Assembly: GCF_013364155.1 (NCBI RefSeq)
Contig: NZ_CP054916.1
Location: 1,054,001 to 1,118,000, forward strand
Origin: Streptomyces sp. NA02950
GTDB lineage: Bacteria; Actinomycetota; Actinomycetes; Streptomycetales; Streptomycetaceae
Direction: 5' to 3'
Length of the DNA: 64,000 nt
Positions within the stretch are counted from its first letter, which is position 1, and each line of letters begins with the position of its first letter. Below are positions 1 to 9,358 of this stretch, piece after piece. A program made the position numbers and the translations under genes. The notes under the pieces are model-generated. The model was not told the origin of the DNA, searched no databases, and worked only from the letters and a program-made list of their open reading frames with translations.

Positions 1-1838
1 GGGTCCATCGAGGAGATGGCGGCGTACTCGTCGAGCAGCTGCTCCAGGCGCGCGATGTCGCCGTAGGAGTCGGCGCGGGCCATCGGCGGCACCAGATGGT
101 CGACCAGGGTCGCGTGGACCCGGCGCTTGGCCTGGGTGCCCTCGCCCGGGTCGTTCACCAGGAACGGGTAGATCAGCGGCAGATCGCCGAGTGCGGCGTC
201 GGGGCCGCAGGCGGCGGACAGGCCCGCGTTCTTCCCCGGCAGCCACTCCAGGTTGCCGTGCTTGCCCAGGTGCACCATGGCGTCGGCGCCGAAGCCGCCG
301 TCGGCCCGCGGGGTGGCCATCCACCGATAGGCGGCCAGGTAGTGGTGGGAGGGCGGCAGATCGGGGTCGTGGTAGATGGCGATGGGGTTCTCGCCGAAGC
401 CGCGCGGCGGCTGGATGACGATCAGGAGGTTGCCGTGACGCAGCGCGGCCAGGACGATGTCGCCGTCCGGGTTGCGGCTGGTGTCGACGAACATCTCGCC
501 GGGCGGCGGGCCCCAGTGCTCCTCGACCGCGTCGCGCAGCTCCTTGGGCAGGGTGGCGTACCAGCGGCGGTAGTCGGCGGCGGGGACGCGGACCGGATTG
601 GCGGCGAGCTGCTCCTCGGTCAGCCACTCCTGGTCGTGGCCGCCCGCGTCGATGAGGGCGCGGATCAGTTCGTCGCCGTCACCGGAGATCAGGCCCGGGA
701 CGGCGTCCGGCCCTTCCTCGGGGCCGAGGTCGTACCCCTCGGCCCGCAGCCGCCGCAGCAGGGCGACGGCGCTGGCGGGGGTGTCGAGGCCGACGGCGTT
801 GCCGATCCGGGAGTGCTTGGTCGGGTAGGCGGAGAGCACCAGCGCAAGGCGCTTGTCGGCCGCGGGTATGTGGCGCAGCCGGGCGTGTCGTACCGCGATT
901 CCGGCGACACGCGCGGCGCGCTCGGGGTCGGCGGCGTAGACCGGCAGGCCGTCCTCGTCGACCTCCTTGAAGGAGAACGGGACGGTGATCAGGCGGCCGT
1001 CGAACTCGGGGACGGCGACCTGGGTCGCGGCGTCCAGCGGTGAGAGCCCCTCGTCGTTCTCCTCCCAGGCGGTGCGCGAACCGGTCAGGCACAGCGCCTG
1101 GAGCACGGGGACGTCGAGCCCGGCGAGCGCGCCCGCGTCCCACGCCTCGTCGTCGCCGCCGGCGGAGGCGTCGGCGGGCCGGGTGCCGCCGGCCGCGAGC
1201 ACGGTGGTGACGACCGCGTCGGCCGCGCCGAGGGCCTCGATCAGCTCGGTCTCGGGGGCGCGCAGCGAGGCGACGAACAGCGGGAGCGGGCGGCCCCCGG
1301 CATCCTCCACGGCCTGGCACAGGGCTTCGACGAAGGCCGTGTTGCCGCTCATGTGGTGCGCGCGGTAGTAGAGCACCGCGATGGTGGGGCCGGTGGCCGT
1401 GCGCGCGGTGCGCTCCAGCGGGCCCCAGGTGGGCGCGGGTGCGGGCGGTTCGAAGCCATGGCCGGTGAGCAGCACGGTGTCGGAGAGGAATCGGGCCAGC
1501 TGGGCCAGGTTGCCGGGGCCGCCGTGGGCGAGGTAGGCGTGGGCCTCGGCGGCGATGCCGACCGGGACCGTGGACGCCTCCATGAGCTGGGCGTCGGGGG
1601 CCTGTTCACCGGTGAGGACAACGACGGGGCGGTCGCCCGCGAGCAGGGTGTCGAGCCCCTCCTGCCAGGCGCGGACGCCGCCGAGCAGCCGTACGACGAC
1701 GAGCTCGACGCCCTCGAGAAGGCCGGGAAGGTCGTCGAGGGCGAGCCGGGCCGGGTTGGCCAGGCGGTACGGCACCGGGCCCGTGGCGGCACGGGCACTG
1801 AGCAGGTCGGTGTCGGACGTCGACAGCAGCAGAATCAT
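1..1838 (-). CDS. cobN: Cobaltochelatase large subunit CobN (N-terminal part, cut by window edge)
   Basis: ATP-dependent cobalt insertion into hydrogenobyrinate a,c-diamide, the late (aerobic) cobalt step of B12 synthesis. The start ATG at 1836-1838 reads MILLLSTSDTDLLSAR and the frame stays open for about 612 codons to the window edge, so the C-terminal half (full CobN is about 1,200 residues) lies outside. CobN/magnesium-chelatase H-type segments are visible, such as VLYYRAHHMSGN, LSAYPTKHSRIGNAVG and HLGKHGNLEWLPGK. The gene sits directly behind a cobalamin riboswitch on the same strand, so B12 feedback on its expression is expected. It is divergent from cobG. Identification is from family knowledge of CobN and is secure. 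Only the 3' end is unseen. Confidence 0.95.
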   Translation of the reverse strand, partial: MILLLSTSDTDLLSARAATGPVPYRLANPARLALDDLPGLLEGVELVVVRLLGGVRAWQEGLDTLLAGDRPVVVLTGEQAPDAQLMEASTVPVGIAAEAHAYLAHGGPGNLAQLARFLSDTVLLTGHGFEPPAPAPTWGPLERTARTATGPTIAVLYYRAHHMSGNTAFVEALCQAVEDAGGRPLPLFVASLRAPETELIEALGAADAVVTTVLAAGGTRPADASAGGDDEAWDAGALAGLDVPVLQALCLTGSRTAWEENDEGLSPLDAATQVAVPEFDGRLITVPFSFKEVDEDGLPVYAADPERAARVAGIAVRHARLRHIPAADKRLALVLSAYPTKHSRIGNAVGLDTPASAVALLRRLRAEGYDLGPEEGPDAVPGLISGDGDELIRALIDAGGHDQEWLTEEQLAANPVRVPAADYRRWYATLPKELRDAVEEHWGPPPGEMFVDTSRNPDGDIVLAALRHGNLLIVIQPPRGFGENPIAIYHDPDLPPSHHYLAAYRWMATPRADGGFGADAMVHLGKHGNLEWLPGKNAGLSAACGPDAALGDLPLIYPFLVNDPGEGTQAKRRVHATLVDHLVPPMARADSYGDIARLEQLLDEYAAISSMD

Positions 1839-1879
1839 GGCTCAGCGCCTTCCTCGGGGTCCGCGCCCCGGGCGGGTTG

Positions 1880-2010
1880 AAGACGGCGGGAGTTCCTGGC
1901 TCGCGCGGCTGCTGCCGTGCTCACAGTGGCGGGACCGCGCCGGAATCGCACCGGCTTCCTCCCCTGACGCCGTCAGTTGCGTCCGGCGGGCCGGGACGAC
2001 CCGCCGCAGA
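1880..2010 (-). promoter_or_regulatory. Cobalamin (B12) riboswitch upstream of cobN
   Basis: Read on the minus strand, the region holds the conserved core GAAGCCGGTGCGATTCCGGC followed by a GCCACTGTGA segment, and about 20 nt further down the B12 box GAGCCAGGAACTCCCGCC. A distal segment, CTGACGGCGTCAG (plus-strand 1964-1976), can form a helix. The core ends about 40 bases before the cobN ATG, leaving room for an expression platform that may occlude the ribosome site. B12 binding would be expected to switch cobN off. Outer boundaries are approximate. Confidence 0.92.
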
Positions 2011-2078
2011 GCATAGTAAGCGTTGCTGACCTGCCACGGGACGGAGAGGGCCGGGGAATCGTCGGTATGCTCGCGGCC

Positions 2079-3596
2079 ATGCCCCTCCCCCCGACAACCG
2101 TCCCACCTGGGGATCAAACGCCCGCCGCCGGTGTCCGGGCCCGCTCCGCCGGGGACCGCGCGGTCTCCGCGGACCGCGGTGGGCGCGATGACGCATGCCC
2201 CGGCGCACTGCGGCTTCACCCGGCGCACGATGGCGCACTGGCCCGTGTCCGGCTGCCCGGCGGCCTGTTGACGGGACGTCAGGCCGACGTGCTGGCGGGG
2301 GTGGCGGAGGAGCTGGGCGACGGCCGGATGGACCTCACCTCACGGGGGAATCTCCAGCTGCGGGGCCTGGCCGCGGAGTGCGGCGCGCCGCTGGCGGAGC
2401 GGCTGCGGACGGCCGGACTGCTGCCGTCGGACGCACATGACCGGGTGCGCAACATCGTGGCGTCACCGCTGAGCGGCCTGGACGGCACCGGGTACGCCGA
2501 TGTGCCCGGGTGGGCACGGGAGTTGGACGCGCTGCTGTGTGCGGCAGGGCCCGGCGAGTCGACGGAACCGACGGGATTGTCGGGATTGTCGGGGCGGTTT
2601 CTGTTCGCGCTGGACGACGGCCGGGGCGATGTGGCCGCACTGGGCGCGGATGTGACATTGATCGCAACACCGGACGGCGGGGCCGTGCTGCGGATGGGAC
2701 CCGCAGGCCCCGCGGGTGGGACCGGCCCCGTGGTGCGGGTCGCGGTGGCCGGGGACGCGCCGCGCGCCGCCGCGCTGGCGGCCCTGGAATTCCTGACGCG
2801 AGCGGAGGAAAGCGGCATCCGGGCCTGGCGGGTGCCGGAGCTCCCACGGCAACACGCCGTGACGGCCGAGGGATTGGCGGCGCGACTCGCCGACGCGGGC
2901 ATCGCACTCGGACCGGCCACGGGCATCGCACTCGGACCGGCCACGGGCGTCGTCGCCGGACCGGACACGGTAACCGGCGTCGGACCGGACACGGGACACG
3001 GCCCACCCGCGCCGGGCCCGGTCGGGCCCCCCGCACCGGGGCCGGTGGCCGGGCCGGACGGACGCCACGCGGTGTCCGTGGCCGTACCGCTCGGCCGGAT
3101 GAGCGCCGCGCAGTGGCGGCTGCTCGCCGCGCTCGCCTCCCGGGGCGGGTCGGATGAGCTGCGTGTGACACCCTGGCGCGGCGTGGTGCTCCCGGGGTTC
3201 ACCCCGGAGGGCGGCCGGGCCGCGGCGGCCGAACTCGCCGAAGCCGGGCTGGTGACCGACCCGGACTCACCGTGGCTGGGGGTCGGCGCATGCACCGGGC
3301 TGCCCGGCTGCGCGAAGTCGCTGGCCGACGTGCGCGCCGACGCCGGGCGGACGGTGGCGCGTCCGGTGAGCGGCGGGCCCCGTACCGTTCCGCTGCCGGT
3401 GTACTTCTCGGGCTGTGAGCGGCGCTGCGGCCATCCCGGCGGCCGCTGGGTGGACGCGCTGGCGACCGGCGCAGGCTACCGGATCACCGTACGGGGCGAA
3501 CCGGAAACGGCGGGGGCGCCCGAGGGCCCGGAAGGCGTGGACGTGACAGCAGAGCAGGTGGCCGACGCCGTGGCGGCGGCCCGCGGAACGAGATGA
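2079..3596 (+). CDS. cobG: Precorrin-3B synthase CobG-like siroheme/Fe-S reductase
   Basis: Expected to hydroxylate precorrin-3A at C20 with ring contraction set-up (oxygen-dependent branch of corrin synthesis). The 505-residue product has two nitrite/sulfite-reductase ferredoxin-like halves. The second half carries the [4Fe-4S]/siroheme cysteines: ACTGLPGC (C-x5-C) and, about 40 residues on, GCERRC (C-x3-C). [10 protein letters not shown] in the first half matches the family. An ATG at 2079 is preferred: TATGCT lies 7 nt upstream, so a leaderless transcript is plausible; an in-frame ATG at 2067 is the alternative. The linker between halves (near residues 270-330) is a Pro/Gly/Thr-rich repeat, unusual for the family. 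It overlaps cobH by ATGA, so translation is coupled. Confidence 0.88.
   Translation: MPLPPTTVPPGDQTPAAGVRARSAGDRAVSADRGGRDDACPGALRLHPAHDGALARVRLPGGLLTGRQADVLAGVAEELGDGRMDLTSRGNLQLRGLAAECGAPLAERLRTAGLLPSDAHDRVRNIVASPLSGLDGTGYADVPGWARELDALLCAAGPGESTEPTGLSGLSGRFLFALDDGRGDVAALGADVTLIATPDGGAVLRMGPAGPAGGTGPVVRVAVAGDAPRAAALAALEFLTRAEESGIRAWRVPELPRQHAVTAEGLAARLADAGIALGPATGIALGPATGVVAGPDTVTGVGPDTGHGPPAPGPVGPPAPGPVAGPDGRHAVSVAVPLGRMSAAQWRLLAALASRGGSDELRVTPWRGVVLPGFTPEGGRAAAAELAEAGLVTDPDSPWLGVGACTGLPGCAKSLADVRADAGRTVARPVSGGPRTVPLPVYFSGCERRCGHPGGRWVDALATGAGYRITVRGEPETAGAPEGPEGVDVTAEQVADAVAAARGTR
2897..2968 (+). repeat. 24-bp in-frame tandem repeat inside cobG
   Basis: Two perfect 24-bp copies (2897-2920 and 2921-2944) and one diverged copy (2945-2968) encode repeats of GIALGPAT / GVVAGPDT. 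They are followed by further degenerate GP-rich repeats up to about 3060. The array expands the linker between the two reductase half-domains without changing frame, and could vary in copy number between strains. Confidence 0.9.
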
Positions 3597-4243
3597 TCGA
3601 GGGCACAGTGTTCGACTACGAGAAGGACGGGGCGGCCATCTACCGCGCCTCCTTTGCCACCATCCGCGCCGAGGCGGATCTCGGTGGTCTCCCCGCCGAT
3701 GTCAGCCAGGTCGCGGTGCGGATGATCCACGCCTGCGGCATGGTCGACCTGGTCCAGGACCTCGTGTACTCGCCCGAGGTGGTCTCCCGTGCCCGCGCCG
3801 CGCTGCGCGCCGGTGCGCCGGTCCTGTGCGACGCGCAGATGGTCGCCAGCGGGGTCACCCGCAAGCGGCTGCCCGCCGACAACGAGGTGGTGTGCACCCT
3901 GTCGGACCCGTCCGTACCGGAGTTGGCGCGGCGGATGGGCACCACGCGCAGCGCCGCCGCGCTGGAGCTGTGGCGGGACCGGCTGGAGGGTGCGGTCGTG
4001 GCGGTCGGCAACGCTCCCACCGCGCTCTTCCGGCTGCTGGAGATGATCGAAGAGGGTGGGGCCGGCGCGCCCCGCCCGGCCGCCGTCATCGGTGTGCCGG
4101 TCGGTTTCATCGGCGCGGCCGAGTCCAAGGAGGCGCTGGCGGAACATCCGGCGGCGCTTGACCACCTGGTGGTGCGCGGCCGACGCGGCGGCAGCGCCAT
4201 GGCCGCGGCCGCGATCAACGCGATAGCGAGCGAGGCAGAGTGA
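3593..4243 (+). CDS. cobH: Precorrin-8X methylmutase CobH/CbiC
   Basis: Moves the C11 methyl group to C12, converting precorrin-8X to hydrogenobyrinate. The 216-residue length is normal for CobH/CbiC. Family segments include [18 protein letters not shown] (catalytic histidine in the MIHACG segment), [24 protein letters not shown] and [16 protein letters not shown]. The ATG overlaps the cobG stop (ATGA), and its own TGA overlaps the GTG of cobIJ (GTGA), giving a tightly coupled cobG-cobH-cobIJ operon. Confidence 0.95.
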   Translation: MIEGTVFDYEKDGAAIYRASFATIRAEADLGGLPADVSQVAVRMIHACGMVDLVQDLVYSPEVVSRARAALRAGAPVLCDAQMVASGVTRKRLPADNEVVCTLSDPSVPELARRMGTTRSAAALELWRDRLEGAVVAVGNAPTALFRLLEMIEEGGAGAPRPAAVIGVPVGFIGAAESKEALAEHPAALDHLVVRGRRGGSAMAAAAINAIASEAE

Positions 4244-5775
4244 GCGAGCAGCAGAAGGGCCGGCTCTACGGTGTGGGGCTCGGCCCCGGCGACCCGTCCC
4301 TGATGACGGTACGGGCCGTGGAGGTCATCGCCGAGGCCGATGTCGTGGCGTACCACAGCGCCCGGCACGGCCGGAGCATCGCGCGTTCCATCGCCGAACG
4401 GCATCTGCGGCCCGACCACATCGAGGAGCGGCTGGTCTACCCGGTCACCACCGGGACCACCGATCACCCGGGCGGCTACCGGGGCGCGATGGAGGAGTTC
4501 TACGCCGACGCGGCGGCCCGGCTCGCGGCCCATCTGGACGCGGGGCGCACGGTCGCGGTGCTCGCGGAGGGCGATCCGCTCTTCTACGGCTCCTATATGC
4601 ACATGCACAAGCGCCTGGCCGACCGCTACCCCACCGAGGTGATCCCCGGGGTCACCTCGGTGAGCGCGGCGGCGGCGCGGATCGGGGCCCCGCTGGTGGA
4701 GGGCGAGGAGGTGCTGACGGTCCTCCCCGGCACCCTGCCGGAGGAGGAGTTGACGGCGCGGCTCGCCACGGCGGACGCCGCGGCCGTGATGAAGCTCGGC
4801 CGCACCTTCCCGACGGTACGGCGGGCCCTGGAGCGCTCGGGGCGGCTGGCGGACGCGCGGTACGTCGAGCGGGCCACGATGGGCGCGGAGCGCACCGCGC
4901 CGCTGGCCGAGGTCGACCCCGCGACGGTGCCGTACTTCTCGGTGGCGGTGCTGCCGAGCCGCGTCGGCGCCGCGACGTCCGTGGCGGAGGAGGCAGGCGG
5001 GGCCGGCGAGGCGGGCGCGGCCGGGCCGGGTGAGGTCGTGGTGGTCGGCCTCGGTCCGGCGGGTCCGCTGTGGCTCACCCCCGAGGCCCGCGGTGAACTG
5101 GCCGCCGCCGAGGACCTGGTCGGCTACACCACCTATCTGGACCGGGTGCCGGTACGACCCGGTCAGCGGCGGCACGCCTCCGACAACAAGGTGGAGGCCG
5201 AGCGCGCCGAATTCGCCCTGGAGCTGGCCCGGCGCGGACGGCGGGTCGCTGTGGTGTCGTCGGGTGACCCCGGTGTGTTCGCCATGGCCACCGCCGTGCT
5301 GGAGGCCGCGTCCGAGGACCCCTACCGCGAGGTGCCGGTGCGGGTGCTCCCCGGGATGACGGCCGCCCACGCGGCCGCCGCCCGCGCGGGCGCGCCGCTC
5401 GGCCACGACTACGCGGTGGTCTCACTGTCCGACCGGCTCAAGCCGTGGGAGGTCATCGCCGAACGGCTGCGCGCGGCGGCCGCGGCCGACCTGGTGCTCG
5501 CCCTGTACAACCCCGGTTCGCGCAGCCGGGTGTGGCAGGTCGGCAAGGCGCGCGAACTCCTCCTGGAGCATCGCGCGCCCGACACGCCGGTGGTGCTGGG
5601 CCGCGACGTGGGCGGTCCGGAGGAGCGGGTCCGTATCGTGCGCCTGGCCGACCTGGACCCGGCCCAGGTGGACATGCGCACCATCCTGCTGATCGGCTCG
5701 TCCCGGACCCGCACGGTGCGCCGCGGCGACGGCACCGAGATCGTCTGGACCCCGAGGCGCTACCCGGAGGACTGA
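4240..5775 (+). CDS. cobIJ: Fused precorrin-2 C20- / precorrin-3B C17-methyltransferase (CobI-CobJ)
   Basis: A 511-residue two-domain SAM-dependent methyltransferase. Residues about 1-245 are CobI-like, with the N-terminal glycine loop [16 protein letters not shown] and [16 protein letters not shown]. Residues about 265-511 are CobJ-like, with [31 protein letters not shown] and [10 protein letters not shown] short Gly/Ala/Glu-rich linker (around residues 246-262) joins them. The CobI-CobJ fusion is known in actinobacteria. The GTG start overlaps the cobH stop. The 3' end overlaps the convergent cobK by 16 bp. Confidence 0.95.
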   Translation: MSEQQKGRLYGVGLGPGDPSLMTVRAVEVIAEADVVAYHSARHGRSIARSIAERHLRPDHIEERLVYPVTTGTTDHPGGYRGAMEEFYADAAARLAAHLDAGRTVAVLAEGDPLFYGSYMHMHKRLADRYPTEVIPGVTSVSAAAARIGAPLVEGEEVLTVLPGTLPEEELTARLATADAAAVMKLGRTFPTVRRALERSGRLADARYVERATMGAERTAPLAEVDPATVPYFSVAVLPSRVGAATSVAEEAGGAGEAGAAGPGEVVVVGLGPAGPLWLTPEARGELAAAEDLVGYTTYLDRVPVRPGQRRHASDNKVEAERAEFALELARRGRRVAVVSSGDPGVFAMATAVLEAASEDPYREVPVRVLPGMTAAHAAAARAGAPLGHDYAVVSLSDRLKPWEVIAERLRAAAAADLVLALYNPGSRSRVWQVGKARELLLEHRAPDTPVVLGRDVGGPEERVRIVRLADLDPAQVDMRTILLIGSSRTRTVRRGDGTEIVWTPRRYPED

Positions 5776-6572
5776 CCGGTGGCGGGCCGGGTCCCCGGCC
5801 CGGCCCGCGCGGGTCGGGCGAGGGTCGTGCGCAGCCAGGCGATGGCCTCGTCCGGTGCCCCGGCCACCGCGACGCCGTCCGGGGCGGGCGGACGACGGAC
5901 CACGACCACGGGGAGCCCGGCCTCGCGTGCCGCGGTGAGCTTGGCGGCGGTGGCGTGGCCCCCGCTGTCCTTGGTCACCACCACATCGATACGGTGGCGG
6001 CGCAGCAGCTCCGCCTCGCCCTCGAGTGTGAAGGGCCCCCGGTCAAGGATCACCTCGGCGCGTGGCGGGACGGGCGGTTCCGGGGCGTCGACCGAACGGA
6101 TCAGGAACCACTGCCCGGACAGCTCGGCGAAGGCGGCCAGCCCCATCCGTCCGGTGGTGAGGAAGACCCGCTCCCCGAGCCCGGGCAGCAGCCGTGCGGC
6201 CTCGGCCAGGGACGCCGCCGGGTGCCAGCGGTCCCCCGGGCCCGCCACCCAGCCGGGACGGCGCAGCGCGAGCAGGGGAACATGGACGGACGCGGCGGCC
6301 CGGGCCGCGTTGAGACTGATGGTGTCGGCGAAAGGATGGGTGGCGTCGATGAGCGCGTCCACCTGGTGTTCACGGAGCCAGCGGGCCATGCCCCCGGCAC
6401 CCCCGAACCCGCCGATCCGCACCCGCCCCGCGGGCAGCCGCGGCTCGGCGACCCGTCCCGCGAGGGAGCTGGTGACACACAGCGCGGGATCGCCGTCCAG
6501 CTCTTCGGCGAGGCGGCGGGCCTCGGTGGTGCCGCCGAGGATGAGTACGTGGCGCGCCGGAGCGCTGTTCAT
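5760..6572 (-). CDS. cobK: Precorrin-6A reductase CobK/CbiJ
   Basis: NAD(P)H-dependent reduction of the corrin macrocycle (precorrin-6A to -6B, or the cobalt form). The 270-residue protein opens with ILGGTTEARRLAEEL. It also has GGFGGAGGMARWL, ALIDATHPFADTIS and VVTKDSGGHATAAKL, all hallmark CobK/CbiJ segments. It is convergent with cobIJ (16-bp overlap) and divergent from cbiD, with about 80 bp between their starts. Its length is slightly longer than typical because of a C-terminal Pro/Gly/Ala-rich tail of about 20 residues. Confidence 0.94.
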   Translation of the reverse strand: MNSAPARHVLILGGTTEARRLAEELDGDPALCVTSSLAGRVAEPRLPAGRVRIGGFGGAGGMARWLREHQVDALIDATHPFADTISLNAARAAASVHVPLLALRRPGWVAGPGDRWHPAASLAEAARLLPGLGERVFLTTGRMGLAAFAELSGQWFLIRSVDAPEPPVPPRAEVILDRGPFTLEGEAELLRRHRIDVVVTKDSGGHATAAKLTAAREAGLPVVVVRRPPAPDGVAVAGAPDEAIAWLRTTLARPARAGPGTRPATGQSSG

Positions 6573-6620
6573 CGGGTGCCTTCCGTCCTGCGCGGGGCCG
6601 TACGTGCGGCGGTGTGTGCG

Positions 6621-6644
6621 GTCGTGCGTGCGGTCGTGCGTGCG
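6621..6644 (+). repeat. 12-bp tandem repeat between cobK and cbiD
   Basis: Two exact copies of GTCGTGCGTGCG lie in the short divergent spacer that must hold both promoters. Copy-number change here would alter promoter spacing. The repeat is short, so chance expansion is possible. Confidence 0.7.
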
Positions 6645-6655
6645 CCCGTCATCGT

Positions 6656-7810
6656 ATGCGCGGCGGGTGGGCCGTGGCTGAGGCCCAGCAGGCCGGTGGC
6701 CGCAGCGCGCAGCTGGAGCGGACCGGGCTGCGCCACGGCTGGACCACCGGGGCGTGCGCGACGGCCGCCACCACCGCCGCGTACACCGCGCTGCTCACCG
6801 GTGAGTTCCCGGACCCGGTGACGATCGAGCTGCCGAAGGGGCAGCGGCCCGCGTTCGCGCTGGCGGCCGAGGAACTGGCCGGGGGGCGGGCGACGGCCGC
6901 GGTGGTGAAGGACGCCGGGGACGACCCCGATGTGACCCACGGCGCGCTGGTCCGATCCACGGTACGGGCGCTGCCGCCCGGCGCCGGGGTGGTCTTCCGG
7001 GCCGGGCCGGGGGTGGGCACCGTCACCCGCCCCGGACTGCCGCTCGAGGTCGGCGAACCGGCCATCAACCCGGTGCCGCGCCAGATGATGCGCGACCACA
7101 TCGCGTCGGTCGCGGCCCGGTGCGGCGGGACCGGTGATGTCGAGGTGGAGATCTCGGTGGACCACGGCGAGGAGATCGCCCGCAGTACGTGGAATCCGCG
7201 TCTCGGCATCCTCGGCGGTCTGTCCATCCTGGGGACGACGGGCATCGTGGTGCCGTACTCCTGCTCCGCGTGGATCGACAGCATCCGGCGCGGAGTGGAT
7301 GTCGCCCGGGCGGCGGGGCGGCGGCATGTGGCGGGCTGCACCGGCTCGACCTCGGAGAAGGTGGCGGTGGCGGTGCACGGGCTGCCGGAGGACGCGCTGC
7401 TGGACATGGGCGACTTCGCCGGGGCGGTGCTCAAGTATCTGCGCCGCCACCCGGTGGACCGGCTGACGGTCGCCGGCGGCTTCGCCAAGCTCTCCAAACT
7501 GGCGGCCGGCCACCTGGATCTGCACTCCGCGCGCTCCCAGGTGGACAAGGGCTTCCTGGCGGAGCTGGCCCGCCGGGGTGGTGCGGACGAGGAGCTGTCG
7601 GCGGCGGTGGCCACGGCCAACACCGGTCTGGAAGCGCTCCAGTTGTGCGCGGCCCGTGGAGTGCGGCTCGGCGATCTGGTGGCCGTGGCGGCCCGGGACA
7701 CCGCGCTCGGTGTGCTGCGCGGCGCGCCGGTCGCGGTGGACGTCATCTGCATCGACCGCGCGGGCAGGGTCGTGGGCCGCGCCGCCGAACGCGGCCCACG
7801 CGACGGCTGA
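6656..7810 (+). CDS. cbiD: Cobalt-precorrin-5B (C1)-methyltransferase CbiD
   Basis: SAM-dependent C1 methylation of the corrin ring. The signature HGWTTGACATAATTAAY-type segment follows the N-terminus, and GGLSILGTTGIVVPYSCSAW, CTGSTSEKVAVAV and GGFAKLSKLAAGHLDLHS are typical CbiD blocks. The start is uncertain: ATG at 6656 (384 residues) is used here, and GTG at 6674 is as likely because the conserved part begins about 20 residues later. CbiD belongs to the classical anaerobic route, so it is notable beside CobG and CobN. It is transcribed divergently from cobK and convergently with the following reductase gene. Confidence 0.93.
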   Translation: MRGGWAVAEAQQAGGRSAQLERTGLRHGWTTGACATAATTAAYTALLTGEFPDPVTIELPKGQRPAFALAAEELAGGRATAAVVKDAGDDPDVTHGALVRSTVRALPPGAGVVFRAGPGVGTVTRPGLPLEVGEPAINPVPRQMMRDHIASVAARCGGTGDVEVEISVDHGEEIARSTWNPRLGILGGLSILGTTGIVVPYSCSAWIDSIRRGVDVARAAGRRHVAGCTGSTSEKVAVAVHGLPEDALLDMGDFAGAVLKYLRRHPVDRLTVAGGFAKLSKLAAGHLDLHSARSQVDKGFLAELARRGGADEELSAAVATANTGLEALQLCAARGVRLGDLVAVAARDTALGVLRGAPVAVDVICIDRAGRVVGRAAERGPRDG

Positions 7811-7870
7811 GCCGAACCCCGGCCCGCCGAAGGGTGCAGGTGAGCTGTGCGCCGTGCGGCAGCGGTGGGC

Positions 7871-8482
7871 TCAGGACGTGGCGGGCCGTCCCTCCGCGGC
7901 GGGCCGGAAGGTGCACACCTGCACCCCCGTGGTGCTGGTGACCGTGGAGACCAGTTCGAGCGGGCGCCGCGCACCGTCGCCGGGGAAGATCGTTTTACCG
8001 CCGCCGAGGATCACCGGCATGAGGATGAGCCGGAGCTCGTCGACCATGTCCTCGTGCAGCAGGGTGCGGGCGAGCGTGGAGCTGCCCATCACCAGCAGAT
8101 CGCCACCCTCGCTCGCGCGCAGCTCGCGGATGCGCGCCACGCCGTGGTCACCGGGGACAAGGCTGGTGTTCTGCCACGTCAGCTCCTTGTCGCCGAGCGT
8201 GGTGGACACCACGTACTTCGGAATGGCGTTCATCCGGTCGGCGAACGGGTCGTCCTTCCGCTCGGGCCATGCGGCGGCCATCACCTGCCAGGTGCGGCGG
8301 CCGAACAGCAGCGCCTCGGCCTTGGCCAGCGCGTCGTCGAAGGCACCGCCGACCACCTCCGGGTCGAAGTACGGGTGCGTCCAGCCGCCGTGGGCGAAGC
8401 CGCCGTCGGTGTCCTCGTCCGGGCCCCCGGGCGCCTGTACGACGCCGTCCAGACTCATGAATTCAGTGATCACGATACGCAC
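7871..8482 (-). CDS. RibD C-terminal / dihydrofolate-reductase-fold protein
   Basis: A 203-residue NADPH-dependent reductase-fold protein of the YwjB/YyaP type, with no specific substrate known. It shows the family pattern MRIVITEFMSLDGVVQAPGG at the start, FGRRTWQVMAAAWP in the middle, and VMGSSTLARTLL with DELRLILMPVILGGGKTIFP near the end (nucleotide-binding and active-site edge). It lies inside the cobalamin cluster between convergent cbiD and cobM but shows no corrin-specific feature. It is most likely an unrelated stand-alone gene with its own promoter in the 100 bp after 8482. Confidence 0.88.
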   Translation of the reverse strand: MRIVITEFMSLDGVVQAPGGPDEDTDGGFAHGGWTHPYFDPEVVGGAFDDALAKAEALLFGRRTWQVMAAAWPERKDDPFADRMNAIPKYVVSTTLGDKELTWQNTSLVPGDHGVARIRELRASEGGDLLVMGSSTLARTLLHEDMVDELRLILMPVILGGGKTIFPGDGARRPLELVSTVTSTTGVQVCTFRPAAEGRPATS

Positions 8483-8587
8483 GGGACTGGCTCCTCTTCC
8501 TCGCTCGCCTCGCCTTGAGGCTACGGAAGGGGAGACCGCCGGGCCGCCCGGAACTCATCGGCCCGCGGCGAAGTGCGTCAACGGGCG

Positions 8588-9358
8588 TCAGCCGCGGTCG
8601 GCGTCGCACGACTCGTGCGGGCGCTCGCGCTCCGGGGAGTAGAGGTGGCTGTCGCGGAACTGCTCGGCGCCCAGGGTGCGGCCCACCATGATGACGGCCG
8701 TACGGACCACACCCGCCGCCTTCACCCGGTCGGCGATCTCGCCCAGTGTGCCGCGCAGCACCAGCTCGTCCGGGCGGCTGGCCATGGCGACCACCGCGGC
8801 CGGGCAGTCGGTGCCGTAGTGCGGAAGGAGTTCGGCCACCACACGGTCCACGTAGCGCGCGGCGAGGTGCAGCACCAGCAGGGCGCGGCTGCGGCCGAGG
8901 GTCGCGAGGTCCTCCCCCTCGGGCATGGGGGTGGCCTGCTGGGCGATACGGGTGAGGATGACGGTCTGGCCGACCGTCGGCACGGTCAGCTCCCGCTTCA
9001 GCGCGGCCGCGGCGGCCGCGAACGCGGGTACACCGGGCACCACCTCGTAGGGCACACCGGCCGCGTCGAGACGGCGCATCTGCTCGGCGACGGCGCTGAA
9101 GACCGACGGATCACCGGAGTGCAGCCGGGCCACGTCCTCACCCGCCTCATGGGCCGTCACCAGCTCGGCGGTGATCCGGTCCAGGTCGAGCCGGGAGGTG
9201 TCGACGAGGCGCGCGTCCGGCGGGCATTCGGCGAGCAGTTCGCGCGGTACGAGGCTGCCCGCGTACAGACACACCCGGCAGCGGGCCAGGATACGGGCGC
9301 CGCGCAGCGTGATCAGGTCGGCGGCGCCGGGGCCCGCGCCGATGAAGTGCACCGTCAT
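8588..9358 (-). CDS. cobM: Precorrin-4 C11-methyltransferase CobM
   Basis: Adds the C11 methyl group during corrin synthesis. The ATG at 9356-9358 is supported by an AGGAGA ribosome site 6-7 nt upstream and by the conserved first strand MTVHFIGAGPGAADLITLRG. Other family features are CLYAGSLVPRELL, LHSGDPSVFSAVAEQ and EVVPGVPAFAAAAAALKREL. The 256-residue length is normal. The start overlaps the cobL stop by 4 bp, so cobL-cobM form one coupled transcript. Confidence 0.95.
   Translation of the reverse strand: MTVHFIGAGPGAADLITLRGARILARCRVCLYAGSLVPRELLAECPPDARLVDTSRLDLDRITAELVTAHEAGEDVARLHSGDPSVFSAVAEQMRRLDAAGVPYEVVPGVPAFAAAAAALKRELTVPTVGQTVILTRIAQQATPMPEGEDLATLGRSRALLVLHLAARYVDRVVAELLPHYGTDCPAAVVAMASRPDELVLRGTLGEIADRVKAAGVVRTAVIMVGRTLGAEQFRDSHLYSPERERPHESCDADRG

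Noticed and set aside
96..1043. Long plus-strand open frame opposite cobN
   Set aside because: It is the antisense shadow of the CobN coding frame. The minus-strand product has clear CobN segments, and the plus-strand one has none.
7811..7870. Terminator between convergent cbiD and the RibD-like gene
   Set aside because: No stem longer than about 5-6 bp is evident.
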